Shown here: piece after piece, positions 34,449 through 42,868 of the stretch | Numbering within the stretch: the first letter of the stretch is position 1 | Layout: the number at the start of each line of letters is the position of its first letter | Assembly (NCBI GenBank): GCA_963737445.1 | Contig: CAVTSO010000011.1 | Location: 1 to 64,000 of the forward strand | Source of the DNA: JAICYJ01 sp963737445 | GTDB taxonomy: Bacteria > Actinomycetota > Thermoleophilia > Gaiellales > JAICJC01 | DNA: 64,000 nt | Reading direction: 5' to 3' | The notes under the pieces: generated by a model | Told to the model about the DNA's origin: nothing | What the model saw: only the letters and a program-made list of their open reading frames with translations | Databases searched by the model: none | Program-made: the position numbers and the translations under genes

Positions 34449-35806
34449 ATGATGGTGGCCGCCCTGGGCGCCACCTTCCTGGGCTCGCTGGATGCGCTGA
34501 TGGTCGTGACCGCGCTGCCCAGCGCAGCGCAGGACATCGGCGGCGTCGACCTGATCTCGCTGGCGGTGGGCGCCACGATGGTGACGATCGTGATGACGCT
34601 GCCGCTGGCTGGTGCGCTGATCGACCGCTACGGCGTTGGCCGCAGCTTCGCGATCGCCTGCGTGCTGTTTCGGCTGCGAACGTGCTGGGCGGGCTGGCCC
34701 CGTCGATGCCGGTGGTGGCCCTGTCCCGGGGCGTGCTGGGGCTGGGCGCCGGGTTCATGTTCGCGGTGCCGCTGGGCCTGTTCGCGCTGTACGTGCCGAA
34801 CGAGCTGCGCCCGCGGGCGTTCGGCCTGAACGCGGCCATGTGGGGCGTCTCGGCCCTGATCGGGCCGGCGCTGGGCGCAGCCCTGACCGGCTCGGTGGGC
34901 TGGCGCTGGGTGTTCTGGGTGAACCTGCCCCTGATCGCGATCGTGGCCTGGTCGGCGCGCCTGGCGCTGCAGTCGCACCCCGCGCGGGAGCCGAAGCACG
35001 ATGCCCAGCCGCTGAACGTCGTGGGGCCGGTGCTGCTCGGAACGACCGTGCTGTTCCTGCTGGTGGCCGCCCGTGAGCCTGCCGTGGCACTGGTGGCGCT
35101 GGTGCCGGCGATCGCGTTCCTGGCGCACGAGCGCCGAACGGCGGTGCCGGTGTTCACACACCGCCCCGTGTCGATCGCCGCCAACGTGACGGCGCTGGCG
35201 GCGGGCTCCGCGTTCCTCGGCGCCGAGGTGTACCTGCCGCTGCAGCTGCAGGTCGGATTTGGAGAGCCGGTGGCGGTGGTGGCGGTAGCGCTCGTGCTGA
35301 CCACGCTCGGGTGGACGACGGGCTCGATGGTGGCGGCGCGGATCGGGGCGCCGCCTCGTGACCAGATCGTGCTGGGCTCGCTGCTGGTGTTCGTGGGCAC
35401 GCTGATGATGGCGCTGCCGGCGGGCGGGGTGGTGCTGCCGATCGTGTGTTATGCCGTCTCCGGCCTGGGCATGGGCATCGCCAGCCCGGCGCTGTTCGAG
35501 GTGGTGCTGGCGGACGGCGACGCGGGACGTGAGGGCAAGTCCACCTCGTCGATCCCGCTGGCGCGCCAGGTGGGAGCGGGTCTGGGCACGGCCGTGGCCG
35601 GCATCGTGTTCCTGGCCTCGTTGTCCGATCAGGCGATCAAGGCTGCCGAGCGCAAGGGAGCCCACGTGCCGGCGGTGGTGCCGGCAGCCCGTCACACGTA
35701 CATCGCGGCCGCGCTGCTGAGTGCGATCGGGCTGGTGGCGTGCTACTGGCTGCGACGCGAGCCCAGCCACGCCGTGGCGTCCAGCGCGGATCGCGCTGCC
35801 GCGTAG
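34449..35806 (+). pseudogene. MFS transporter (DHA2-like) broken by a frameshift
   Basis: The N-terminal part (ATFLGSLDALMVVTALP, TLPLAGALIDRYGVGRSFAIA with the MFS loop motif) reads in one frame to about 34669, then AANVLGGLAPSMPVVAL and the rest continue in another frame to 35806. A single missing base near TTTCGGCTG restores one protein of about 455 residues with twelve or more membrane segments, resembling DHA2 drug-efflux transporters. The frame is also open upstream of 34449 (DPSYAALFRSPYRA) but has no start codon there, so the 5' end is uncertain. Either a real pseudogene or a sequencing indel. Confidence 0.75.
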
Positions 35807-35875
35807 CTGTCACGACCTGGTGGCGGTGCTGTCACGCCGCCCGGCGTGTCCGTGATCCGTGCGACACTGACGAGC

Positions 35876-37618
35876 ATGGGCGCGGGCACCGCCACCAGCA
35901 ATCTCTCGGCCGAGCTGCAGCGGCTGTTCGGCTTCGAGCGCTTCCGTCCCGGGCAGCGCGAGGCAATCGAGGGCACGCTCTCGGGCCGCGACGTGCTCGC
36001 GATCATGCCCACCGGCTCGGGCAAGTCGCTCTGCTACCAGCTGCCGGCGCTGCTCGGCGAGGGCGTCACGCTGGTCGTCTCACCCCTGATCGCGCTGATG
36101 CAGGACCAGTCGGCCGCGCTTCGCGCCGGCGGCCACGACGACGTCGAGATGATCGCCTCGATCATGACCGGCGAGCAGGTGGGCCTGGCCCTTGCCCGCA
36201 TCGCCGCCGGCCGCGCGCGTCTGGTCTACGTCGCCCCCGAGCGCTTCTCCAGCCGCCGCTTCCTGGACGCGATCGGCCAGGCCAACGTCGACCGCCTGGC
36301 GATCGATGAGGCGCACTGCCTGTCGGAGTGGGGTCACGACTTCCGGCCCGACTACCTGCGGCTGTCGGATGTGCGCAAGCGGCTCGGCACCCCCGCGACG
36401 CTGGCCCTGACCGCCACGGCCACGCCGCGCGTTGCTCGCGACATCGTCTCCGCGCTGGAGCTGCGCGACCCGGTGATGGCGCGCACGGGCTTCGACCGCC
36501 CCAACCTGTTCCTGGAGGTGCTGCACGTGGCCGGCGAGGCCGGCAAGCCGCGCATGCTGCTGGCGCACCTGAAGGACCGCAAACGGCTCCCGGCCGTCGT
36601 CTACTGCGGGCGCCGCAAGACCTGCGAGCAGGTGGCCGCGCATCTGCTCGGCGACGGCATCAGCGCCGCGCCGTACCACGCCGGCCTGCCCGCGCACGAG
36701 CGCACCGCCACGCTCCAGCAGTTTCTGGCCGGCGAGCTCGAGGCCGTCGCCGCGACCACCGCGTTCGGCATGGGCATCGACAAGGCGGACGTGCGCTCGG
36801 TCGTGCACTGGACGATCCCGTCCTCGCCCGAGGAGTATTACCAGCAGGCGGGCCGCGCCGGCCGCGACGGTGCCCCCGCCGTCTGCACGCTGCTCTACAC
36901 CGCCGCCGACAAGGGCCTGATCGCCTACTTCATCGACCGCGCGAAGCTGACCGAGGCGCAGCTGCGCTCGGTGCACGCGCTGCTGGCGGCGAACGCCGAC
37001 CCGTCGGGGGTGTTCCGAGTGCCCGAGTCGGACGTGCCCGCCGACGACCCCCGCGTCGCCGTCGCCGTTCTGGAGCGGGCCGGGGCGCTGGAGCTGTTCC
37101 CGGCCCGAAGCGGCGCCTTCTCGGGCAGGCTGGCGCAGCCGGCGCTGAGCCGCCGCCACTCGGCCGCAGCCATGGTCGCGATGAAGCGCCAGCAGAACCT
37201 GCGCTGGGACCGGCTGAAGGCGATCGACCGCTACGCGGCCGGCGACGGCTGCCGGCGCGCCGCCCTGCTCGGCTACTTCGGCGACACGCCCGAGCCGCGG
37301 CCCGACGAGCTGTGCTGCGACAGCCACGGCACCCGCGCCCGCTCTCCGCTGAAGGTGGACGAGCGCGAGGCGGTGCTGCTGTGCGTGGAGGAGACGCGGG
37401 GCGCCGTCGGGCGCACGCGGCTGACCCAGATCCTGCGCGGCGGCCGTGCCCGCGACCTGCTGGCCGCCGGCCACCACAAGCTCGAGAGCCATGCACGCCT
37501 CGCCCACCGCAACGAGGCCCAGGTGCTGGAGGTGATCGACCGGCTGATCGCCGACGGCACGCTGGTCAAGACCGACGGCAGGTACCCGGTCGTGCGCAGC
37601 GCGGCGTCCGGCAGATGA
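35876..37618 (+). CDS. recQ: RecQ-family ATP-dependent DNA helicase
   Basis: A 580-residue superfamily 2 helicase. Visible motifs: FRPGQREAIEG (motif 0), MPTGSGKSLCYQ (I), SPLIALMQDQ, IDEAHCLSEWGHDFRP (II with the aromatic-rich loop), ALTATATP (III), TTAFGMGIDKADVR (V) and QQAGRAGRDG (VI). A RecQ-Ct zinc region follows (DGCRRAALLGYFGD, DELCCDSHG), then a winged helix; no clear HRDC domain. It unwinds DNA 3'-5' in repair. ATG 35876 is preferred because GACACT ends seven bases upstream; a GTG at 35846 would add ten residues. Confidence 0.9.
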   Translation: MGAGTATSNLSAELQRLFGFERFRPGQREAIEGTLSGRDVLAIMPTGSGKSLCYQLPALLGEGVTLVVSPLIALMQDQSAALRAGGHDDVEMIASIMTGEQVGLALARIAAGRARLVYVAPERFSSRRFLDAIGQANVDRLAIDEAHCLSEWGHDFRPDYLRLSDVRKRLGTPATLALTATATPRVARDIVSALELRDPVMARTGFDRPNLFLEVLHVAGEAGKPRMLLAHLKDRKRLPAVVYCGRRKTCEQVAAHLLGDGISAAPYHAGLPAHERTATLQQFLAGELEAVAATTAFGMGIDKADVRSVVHWTIPSSPEEYYQQAGRAGRDGAPAVCTLLYTAADKGLIAYFIDRAKLTEAQLRSVHALLAANADPSGVFRVPESDVPADDPRVAVAVLERAGALELFPARSGAFSGRLAQPALSRRHSAAAMVAMKRQQNLRWDRLKAIDRYAAGDGCRRAALLGYFGDTPEPRPDELCCDSHGTRARSPLKVDEREAVLLCVEETRGAVGRTRLTQILRGGRARDLLAAGHHKLESHARLAHRNEAQVLEVIDRLIADGTLVKTDGRYPVVRSAASGR

Positions 37619-38070
37619 TGGAGGACGACCGGGTTAGCCGCTTCTGGAGCGCGTTCGTCGCGGCCACGGGCACGGACGGCGACCACACCGCCTGGGGGTT
37701 CGGTAGCGAGCCCGGGATGGCGAGCGAGCTCGGCCTGCTGGTGCGCGACGGCCCGAAGCGGGCAACCGCCAGCCTGCGCTCCGCGTACGAGGACGGCGAG
37801 CCGATCCCGCGGGCAGGCGAGCTGAGCGTGATCCTCGACGGCGACGGCGGGCCGCTGTGCGTGATCCGCACCACTCACGTCGAGATCCGCCGCTTCGCCG
37901 ATGTGGACGAGGAGTTCGCGTGGACCGAGGGTGAGGGCGATCGCAGCCTCGCCTACTGGCGCGAGGCCCACGTCGGCTTCTTCACCGCCGCCGGGACGCC
38001 GCCCGAGGACGACACCGAGGTCGTCCTCGAGCGATTCGAGCTGCTCTGGCCGCCACCGGCCGGCGGCTGA
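37615..38070 (+). CDS. ASCH-domain protein
   Basis: A 151-residue protein of the ASCH superfamily (DUF984 type). VRDGPKRATASLRSAYED, GELSVILDGDGGPLCVIRTTHV and FAWTEGEGDRSLAYWREAH are typical of this group. ASCH domains are a PUA-like fold thought to bind RNA, and some hydrolyse N4-acetylcytidine; activity here is unknown. The ATG overlaps the recQ stop (ATGATG), so the two are co-translated. Confidence 0.83.
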   Translation: MMEDDRVSRFWSAFVAATGTDGDHTAWGFGSEPGMASELGLLVRDGPKRATASLRSAYEDGEPIPRAGELSVILDGDGGPLCVIRTTHVEIRRFADVDEEFAWTEGEGDRSLAYWREAHVGFFTAAGTPPEDDTEVVLERFELLWPPPAGG

Positions 38071-38135
38071 CTCCGGCACCGTTTTGCCGCCATCCGTGAC
38101 CACCCCGTTGCTGCTTCCGCCGGTAGCTTGGAGAC

Positions 38136-38633
38136 ATGTCCCGGCTGATCCCGATCCTGATCGTCGCCGCGCTGGCAGCCGCCGGCTGGTGGTGGGTGCA
38201 CCGGGCCGGCCCGCCACCGGCCGAGGCCACGGTGTCGCGCGTGGTCGACGGCGACACCGTCTGGGTGCGGGCCGGATCGCGCTCGCTGGACGTGCGGCTG
38301 CTGGGCATCGACACGCCCGAGACGGTCGACCCTCAGCGGCCGGTGGGCTGCTTCGGCCCCGAGGCGTCGGCATACACCAAGCACCTGCTGGCGGGCCGCC
38401 GGGTGCGGCTGGTCTACGACCGCCAGCTGCACGACAGATACGGACGCTGGCTGGCGTACATCTACCTGGAGCGGCCGGGCCGGCCCGACCTGTTCGTGAA
38501 CGCCCGGCTGGTGTCGGCCGGGTACGCCCGGACGCTGTCGATCCCGCCCAACACCGCTCACGCAACCGACCTGTCCGCACTCGAGCGGGAGGCGGCGCTG
38601 GCCGGCCGCGGGCTGTGGGCGGCCTGCGGTTGA
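38136..38633 (+). CDS. Thermonuclease-family (SNase-like) nuclease, membrane-anchored or secreted
   Basis: A 165-residue protein with an N-terminal hydrophobic segment (LIPILIVAALAAAGWWWV) and a staphylococcal-nuclease OB-fold. Catalytic-site elements are present: VVDGDTVWV, VRLLGIDTPET (Arg, Asp, Glu) and DRYGRWLAYIYL (second Arg). It probably cleaves nucleic acid outside the cytoplasm. TAGCTT ends six bases before the ATG, consistent with a leaderless mRNA, although GGAGA in the gap could also act as a ribosome binding site. Confidence 0.87.
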   Translation: MSRLIPILIVAALAAAGWWWVHRAGPPPAEATVSRVVDGDTVWVRAGSRSLDVRLLGIDTPETVDPQRPVGCFGPEASAYTKHLLAGRRVRLVYDRQLHDRYGRWLAYIYLERPGRPDLFVNARLVSAGYARTLSIPPNTAHATDLSALEREAALAGRGLWAACG

Positions 38634-38652
38634 GGACCGGTAGACTGCGGCC

Positions 38653-38856
38653 ATGCGCCGTCTGATTGGCATAGTTGTGATCGCCGCGACCGCCGCGGTG
38701 ATTGCGCGCCTGCTGACGAACCGGGATGACCCGGTCGCCGCCAGCGGCAACGGGCACACGGCGGACCAGGAGCGTGTCGAGATGCTGCGCGAGCGGATCG
38801 GAGCCGCGCGTCGCAGGCTTCGCGACGAGTTCGACAGCGTGCGTGGCAGCGACTAG
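38653..38856 (+). CDS. Small membrane-anchored protein of unknown function
   Basis: A 67-residue protein: an N-terminal transmembrane helix (LIGIVVIAATAAVIARLL) then a charged, probably helical tail rich in Arg and Glu (DQERVEMLRERIGAARRRL). TAGACT (38641-38646) lies exactly six bases before the ATG, a strong leaderless-start signal supporting a real gene. Its last codons overlap the phosphoesterase start by 14 bp. No family recognised. Confidence 0.68.
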   Translation: MRRLIGIVVIAATAAVIARLLTNRDDPVAASGNGHTADQERVEMLRERIGAARRRLRDEFDSVRGSD

Positions 38857-39676
38857 ACGCGCGCTCGCCGCGCTGCTTGCGGGTGGTGGGCTGCTGGCCG
38901 GCTGGGGCCTGTTCGAGGCCCAGTGGCTCGAGCGCCGGGAGCTGCGCGTGCCGGTGGCCGGGCTGCCGCCCGAGCTGGACGGCCTCAGCATCCTGCACCT
39001 CTCAGACTTCCACGCCGGCACACCCTCGCTGAACCTGCGCACCATGCAGGCGGCGGTCGCCTACGGCGTGTCCCAGCAGCCCGACATGGTGGTCGTGACC
39101 GGCGACATCATCGCGCACCCGCGCGGGCAGCAGCCGGTGTTCGATCAGCTGGCGCGGCTGGATCCGCCGCTCGGCATGTACGCGTCCCTGGGCAACCACG
39201 ACACCGGCTCCACGCGCGACCCGTTCTCCCGGGGCGTGGTGCCGGACAGCTGGGGCGACGCCCCCGTGCAGCTCCTGCGCGACCGCAGCGTGATGGTGGA
39301 GCGCGGCGGGGTGCCGATCGAGGTGGCGGGCCTGGAGCCGGAGCCATGGATTCGGGGGCGGTCACGCCCCGAGCGGCTGTTCACCGGCCCGGGTGGGCTG
39401 CGGATCCTGCTTGCGCACTTCCCAGACGTGGTCGACGACCTGCCGCCCGGGACCTGCTCGCTGGTGCTGGCCGGCCACCTGCACGGCGGCCAGATCTGCC
39501 TGCCCAGGCCGGGCGGGCGCCTGCGTCTGTCGCACACCCGGTGGCGCTACCTGGACGGCATCCACCGCGTCGGGGACACCACGCTGGTGGTCTCGCGCGG
39601 CACCGGCACGACGCTGGTGCCGTTCCGGCTGCTGGCGCGGCCGGAGGCGTCGCTGCTGCGTCTCACGGCCGGCTGA
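38843..39676 (+). CDS. Metallophosphoesterase (calcineurin-like, YkuE/LpxG-type)
   Basis: A 277-residue protein with an N-terminal membrane helix (ALAALLAGGGLLAGWGLF) and a complete metallophosphoesterase core: LHLSDFHAG, VVTGDIIAH, ASLGNHDTG, LLAHFPD and LAGHLHGGQ, supplying the two-metal ligands. It is likely to hydrolyse a phosphodiester or pyrophosphate on the membrane face. GTG 38843 is chosen because the membrane helix begins immediately after it. It overlaps the small gene upstream, suggesting coupling. Confidence 0.88.
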   Translation: MAATRRALAALLAGGGLLAGWGLFEAQWLERRELRVPVAGLPPELDGLSILHLSDFHAGTPSLNLRTMQAAVAYGVSQQPDMVVVTGDIIAHPRGQQPVFDQLARLDPPLGMYASLGNHDTGSTRDPFSRGVVPDSWGDAPVQLLRDRSVMVERGGVPIEVAGLEPEPWIRGRSRPERLFTGPGGLRILLAHFPDVVDDLPPGTCSLVLAGHLHGGQICLPRPGGRLRLSHTRWRYLDGIHRVGDTTLVVSRGTGTTLVPFRLLARPEASLLRLTAG

Positions 39677-39718
39677 CCGGGCGACGTCCCTGAGGGCGCC
39701 GCCCCGCCGTCCCGCCGT

Positions 39719-40540
39719 TCAGGCCGAGGCCACGGGCGCTGCCCGCTGCAGGCGGATGTCGCCGCTGGCCGAGTTGGCCTTGATGCGCAGGTCGACGTCG
39801 CCGCCCCCGCCGCCCGCGTCCGGCTCCAGGTCGGACTGGGTGGTGCCGCTCATGGAGCTGACGTCCATCCACACGCGGGCGCCCGCGGCCACGCCCAGCG
39901 TGATGTCGCCGGACACCGACTGCAGCCGAGCCTCGCCGCGGCGCACGCTCTCGACGGTGACGTCGCCGGAGACGCCCTTGGCGTTCACCGAGGAGCCGGC
40001 CGACGTCACGTGCAGGTCGCCGGAGACCGTGCTGGCCGAGATCTCACCAGCCACCGGCCCCAGCTCGAGGTCGCCGGAGACGCTGCTGAGGTTGGCCTTC
40101 CCGTCGACGCGTTCGACGTCGAGGTCGCCGCTGACGGTCTTGACGTTGGCGTCGCCCGCAACCGCCCCCAGCGAGACGTTGCCGGAGGTGGTGTTCACCT
40201 TGGCCGAGCCGAAGCGGCCGCGGCCGGCCACGTCGGCCGACACGGTGGAGGCGTCGATCGAGCTGCCGTGCGGCACCGAGATGGCGAACCGCAGCTCCGG
40301 CCCGCGACGCAGCCCGAACAGCGATCGGCCGCTGGGGGCCTCGACCGACAGCTCCTGGTTCTCGCCGCTGCCGCGCAGCTCCTGCTGGACGTTCTGGGCG
40401 GCCTCGATCGATGCCTGGTCGTCGCCAAGCGACGTCACCTCGACCTCGGCGCGTGGCTCGTCCCAGGTGATGATGTCGATGCGTCCGGCCTCGAGCTTCA
40501 GGCGCAGGCGCACGGGATGGGGTGTCTGGTAGGTGGTCAT
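39719..40540 (-). CDS. DUF4097 (toastrack-like) beta-repeat protein
   Basis: A 273-residue protein built of repeating short beta-strand units of the form V-x-SGDVxV (TTSGNVSLGAVAGDANVKTV, SGDLDVERVDG, SGDLELGPVAG, SGDLHVTSAG, SGDVTVESV). This is the DUF4097 beta-solenoid. It has no signal peptide or membrane segment. DUF4097 proteins are often found beside regulators and small envelope proteins, but their role is poorly defined. GAGAGGAG lies six bases before ATG 40540. It is last in an apparent operon with the 54-residue gene and the RHH regulator. Confidence 0.85.
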   Translation of the reverse strand: MTTYQTPHPVRLRLKLEAGRIDIITWDEPRAEVEVTSLGDDQASIEAAQNVQQELRGSGENQELSVEAPSGRSLFGLRRGPELRFAISVPHGSSIDASTVSADVAGRGRFGSAKVNTTSGNVSLGAVAGDANVKTVSGDLDVERVDGKANLSSVSGDLELGPVAGEISASTVSGDLHVTSAGSSVNAKGVSGDVTVESVRRGEARLQSVSGDITLGVAAGARVWMDVSSMSGTTQSDLEPDAGGGGGDVDLRIKANSASGDIRLQRAAPVASA

Positions 40541-40553
40541 GGATGCTCCTCTC

Positions 40554-40718
40554 TTACGAACGGGCGAAGCCGGTCAGCCGCAGCGTCTGCTGCGAACGGA
40601 TCACGGACTGCGGTGTGGGGGTCGCGGTGGGCGTCCGCACCGGCTGCGTCCAGGGCGTGTACATGGCGGCTGCCGCTGCCGGCAGACGGGGGGTGATGGA
40701 ATCGCGTGGGTCGGTCAT
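40554..40718 (-). CDS. 54-residue unknown protein between RHH regulator and DUF4097 gene
   Basis: A short frame beginning MTDPRDSITPRLPAAAAAMY and ending LRLTGFARS, rich in Pro and Thr (VRTPTATPTPQ in the middle) and probably unstructured. The main support is an excellent ribosome binding site, AGGAGGAG, a few bases before ATG 40718, and its exact fit between two same-strand genes with gaps of 11 and 13 bp. No family recognised. It may be a peptide partner of the DUF4097 protein (inference). Confidence 0.62.
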   Translation of the reverse strand: MTDPRDSITPRLPAAAAAMYTPWTQPVRTPTATPTPQSVIRSQQTLRLTGFARS

Positions 40719-40729
40719 GGCTCCTCCTG

Positions 40730-41185
40730 TCAGCTCGTTGCGTAGCCGGTGATGCGCTGGCCGCCGGGCCGGCCGCTGCTGCGGCCGCGGTCGAGGGCGC
40801 GGGAGGTCGCGCGCACCAGCCAGGTGTTCAGCGACACGCCCTCCGCCGCCGCGGCGGCCTCGGCGCGTGTCTTCAGCTGCTCGGGAATGCGCAGCGTGAT
40901 GCGGGCGGCCAGGGCGTCGTCCCCGGCCGGCTCCGCCTCGTGCGACGACTCCGAGTACGTGAACCCGACGTCGCCTCCCGCCAGCCGCACCTCGATCTGA
41001 CCGCTGGTGAGCTGGCCGTTCACCTCCAGCGCCGCCTCGGACAGGATGTCCAGGAGCCGCAGGCGCATGGCGGGGTCGAGCGCCCTGCTGAGCTGCTCAG
41101 CCACCCGCAGGGTGCTCTCGTCTCCGATGCCGGCTGTCGCGATCAGGTCGGCGCGGAGGGCTTCGATGTGTCCGGCAATGTTCAT
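40730..41185 (-). CDS. Ribbon-helix-helix (HicB/Arc-like) regulator
   Basis: A 151-residue protein. The N-terminal ~85 residues are an unrecognised helical/beta domain (IEALRADLIATAGIG, SGQIEVRLAGGDVGFTY). Residues about 93-132 are an RHH DNA-binding motif (ARITLRIPEQLKTRAEAAAA, EGVSLNTWLVRATSRAL) of the kind seen in HicB-type antitoxins. No toxin neighbour is present; the partner gene is DUF4097, a pairing also seen in other Actinobacteria. The start codon touches three tandem 11-bp repeats, so it probably represses itself. The mRNA appears leaderless. Confidence 0.8.
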   Translation of the reverse strand: MNIAGHIEALRADLIATAGIGDESTLRVAEQLSRALDPAMRLRLLDILSEAALEVNGQLTSGQIEVRLAGGDVGFTYSESSHEAEPAGDDALAARITLRIPEQLKTRAEAAAAAEGVSLNTWLVRATSRALDRGRSSGRPGGQRITGYATS

Positions 41186-41219
41186 GACGTCATTATGACA
41201 TCATTATGACGTCTGTCAA
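41184..41219 (-). promoter_or_regulatory. Leaderless promoter overlapped by three 11-bp tandem repeats
   Basis: Three direct repeats, ATGACGTCATT (41184-41194), ATGACATCATT (41195-41205) and ATGACGTCTGT (41206-41216), each centred on a TGACGTCA-like palindrome. Read on the minus strand, TTGACA (41214-41219) is separated by 16 bases from CATAAT (41192-41197), which is six bases before the RHH ATG. The repeats thus cover the whole promoter; 11-bp phasing suits cooperative RHH dimers. Confidence 0.7.
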
Positions 41220-41251
41220 GTGTCACGGTGACGCCGGTGTAGAATTCGCGC

Positions 41252-41620
41252 ATGCACGACGGACCCGGCGACGCTCCGGTGGAGTCGATCCACTCGGCCG
41301 CCGCCAGTGCGCACATCAGCCACGCCGTGATCGCCACCTACGCGGCGGCCGCGGCGATCGAGGTCGCCGGAGTGCACGCGATCGCCGGCGGCCAGCCCGG
41401 CGGCGTCGACCCCGACCGCGTCCCCAAGGGCGTTCGCATCAGCTCCGCCGGCGACGCCGTCGGGCTGGAGCTGCACCTCGTCACCGAGTGGGGGGCCAGC
41501 ATCCCGGCCGTGGCCGGCGAGGTCACGAGTCACGTGCGCGACTACCTGGTGTCGATGATCGAGCTCGAGCCCTCCTCGGTGGCGGTCGTGATCGACGACG
41601 TCGCGCCACCCGCGTCATGA
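41252..41620 (+). CDS. Asp23/Gls24-family envelope stress protein
   Basis: A 122-residue Asp23-family protein. The pattern ISHAVIATYAAAAAIEVAGVHAI, GVRISSAGDAVGLELHLVTEWG and AGEVTSHVRDYLVSMIELEP matches the family, whose members associate with the membrane or envelope under stress. TAGAAT (41240-41245) is six bases before the ATG, so the mRNA is probably leaderless. It diverges from the RHH operon and may share its operator region. Confidence 0.85.
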   Translation: MHDGPGDAPVESIHSAAASAHISHAVIATYAAAAAIEVAGVHAIAGGQPGGVDPDRVPKGVRISSAGDAVGLELHLVTEWGASIPAVAGEVTSHVRDYLVSMIELEPSSVAVVIDDVAPPAS

Positions 41621-42228
41621 CCGGCGTCGAGCACCTGACCGGCGCCACCGTCGGCGTCGCGCCGGTGCCGTGCCGCGACTGCATGTGGTGGCAGACGCGA
41701 CCCGCCGGGAAGCCGGGCGACCGGCAGCGATGGAAGCGGGAGCTGGAGGACGAGTTCGGACCATGGGGCAAGCTGTACGTCGAGGACGATCGCGTGATCG
41801 GGCTGATCCAGTACGGGCCCAGCGACCGGTTCGCCCGCGCCCGCCATCTGCCGGCCGGGCCACCGGGCCGCGACGCGGTGCTGGTGACGTGCGCCTATCT
41901 GACCGACGCCCACAGCCCCTGGGTGCTGCAGAGCCTGTTCCTGGCCGCGATCGGGGAGTGCCGCGACCGCGGGCTGCCGGCGCTGGAGGCGTTCGGCTAC
42001 CGGTTCCCGCCGGACGAGGGGTTCGCCGCACGGTTCCTCGGCCACCGCACGATCTTCCCCGCCGACTTCCTGCGCGACCTCGGCTTCCACCCGCAGCGCA
42101 GCGCCGGGCGCGTCTCGCTGGAACGGCTGGATCTGCGCGCCATCGAGCGGGCTCCGGATGAGAGCCGCCTGGCCCGGCTGCGGAGCCGTCTGGCCGTGGT
42201 GCCGGCGACGCCGGCTGGCGTCGGGTGA
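41617..42228 (+). CDS. GNAT-like N-acetyltransferase
   Basis: A 203-residue protein beginning at an ATG overlapping the Asp23 stop (ATGA). Residues 15-30 contain PCRDCMWWQ; a GNAT-like core follows (GKLYVEDDRVIGLIQYGP, VTCAYLTDA, LFLAAIGECRDRGLPALEAFG). The acetyl-CoA loop is not the textbook R-x2-G-x-G/A, so activity is uncertain. Function and substrate unknown; coupling to Asp23 suggests an envelope-stress context. Confidence 0.7.
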   Translation: MTGVEHLTGATVGVAPVPCRDCMWWQTRPAGKPGDRQRWKRELEDEFGPWGKLYVEDDRVIGLIQYGPSDRFARARHLPAGPPGRDAVLVTCAYLTDAHSPWVLQSLFLAAIGECRDRGLPALEAFGYRFPPDEGFAARFLGHRTIFPADFLRDLGFHPQRSAGRVSLERLDLRAIERAPDESRLARLRSRLAVVPATPAGVG

Positions 42229-42235
42229 ACCATCC

Positions 42236-42868
42236 GTGCACAATCGACGAATAACCGATCGCAGGCCAGGAAGGGATCCCAGCACGGAACATCTGTCCGA
42301 TCACGGACTGCTCGCGCTCACGGCGCGAGGCGATCGGGACGCCTTCGCCCGTCTGTACGACATGTACGGCGGCGTGGCCTACGCGCTCGCCTTGCGCATC
42401 GTGCGTGACCGCGAGCTGTCGGCGGACGTGGTGCAGGATGCATTTCTGACCGTGTGGCGGCAGGCGTCGAAGTTCGACCCCGCGCGTGGCCAACCTTCGA
42501 GCTGGATACTGACATTGACCCATCACAAGGCCGTCGACACCGTGCGCCGCGAGCAGCGGCGCCGCGCCGCGGCGCTCGACGAGGTGCGCGAGAGCGTCGA
42601 CCCTGCGCCCGCCGTGGAGCAGCAGGCCTGGCAGAGCGTGGCCCGCGACCAGGTGCGGTCGGCCATGGCGAAGCTGCCCGATCCTCACCGCGAGGTGCTC
42701 GAGCTGGCCTACTTCGCCGGATACACCCAGTCCGAGCTGGCCGAGCGGCTGGCGCTGCCGATCGGCACGGTCAAGAGCCGCACCTTCGCCGCGATGAGCG
42801 CCCTGCGCGAGCTGCTGGCCCAGTCGGGCCTGAACCCGGAGCATGAGTGGAACACGTCGACGAGCTGA
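42236..42868 (+). CDS. ECF-type RNA polymerase sigma factor
   Basis: A sigma-70 family protein of about 210 residues with only regions 2 and 4: ARLYDMYGGVAYALALRIV, ELSADVVQDAFLTVW, WILTLTHHKAVDTVRRE (region 2) and LPDPHREVLELAYFAGYTQSE with LPIGTVKSRTFAAM (region 4). It directs transcription of a regulon released by its anti-sigma partner immediately downstream. GTG 42236 is the earliest start not inside the acetyltransferase gene; no strong ribosome binding site is seen. Confidence 0.9.
   Translation: MHNRRITDRRPGRDPSTEHLSDHGLLALTARGDRDAFARLYDMYGGVAYALALRIVRDRELSADVVQDAFLTVWRQASKFDPARGQPSSWILTLTHHKAVDTVRREQRRRAAALDEVRESVDPAPAVEQQAWQSVARDQVRSAMAKLPDPHREVLELAYFAGYTQSELAERLALPIGTVKSRTFAAMSALRELLAQSGLNPEHEWNTSTS

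Noticed and set aside
40730..41185. HicAB toxin-antitoxin system
   Set aside because: The RHH protein resembles HicB at its C-terminus only, and no HicA-like or other toxin gene adjoins it.
42158..42235. Longer N-terminus for the ECF sigma factor
   Set aside because: It would overlap the acetyltransferase end and adds Arg/Trp-rich residues absent from sigma factors; GTG 42236 is more sensible.
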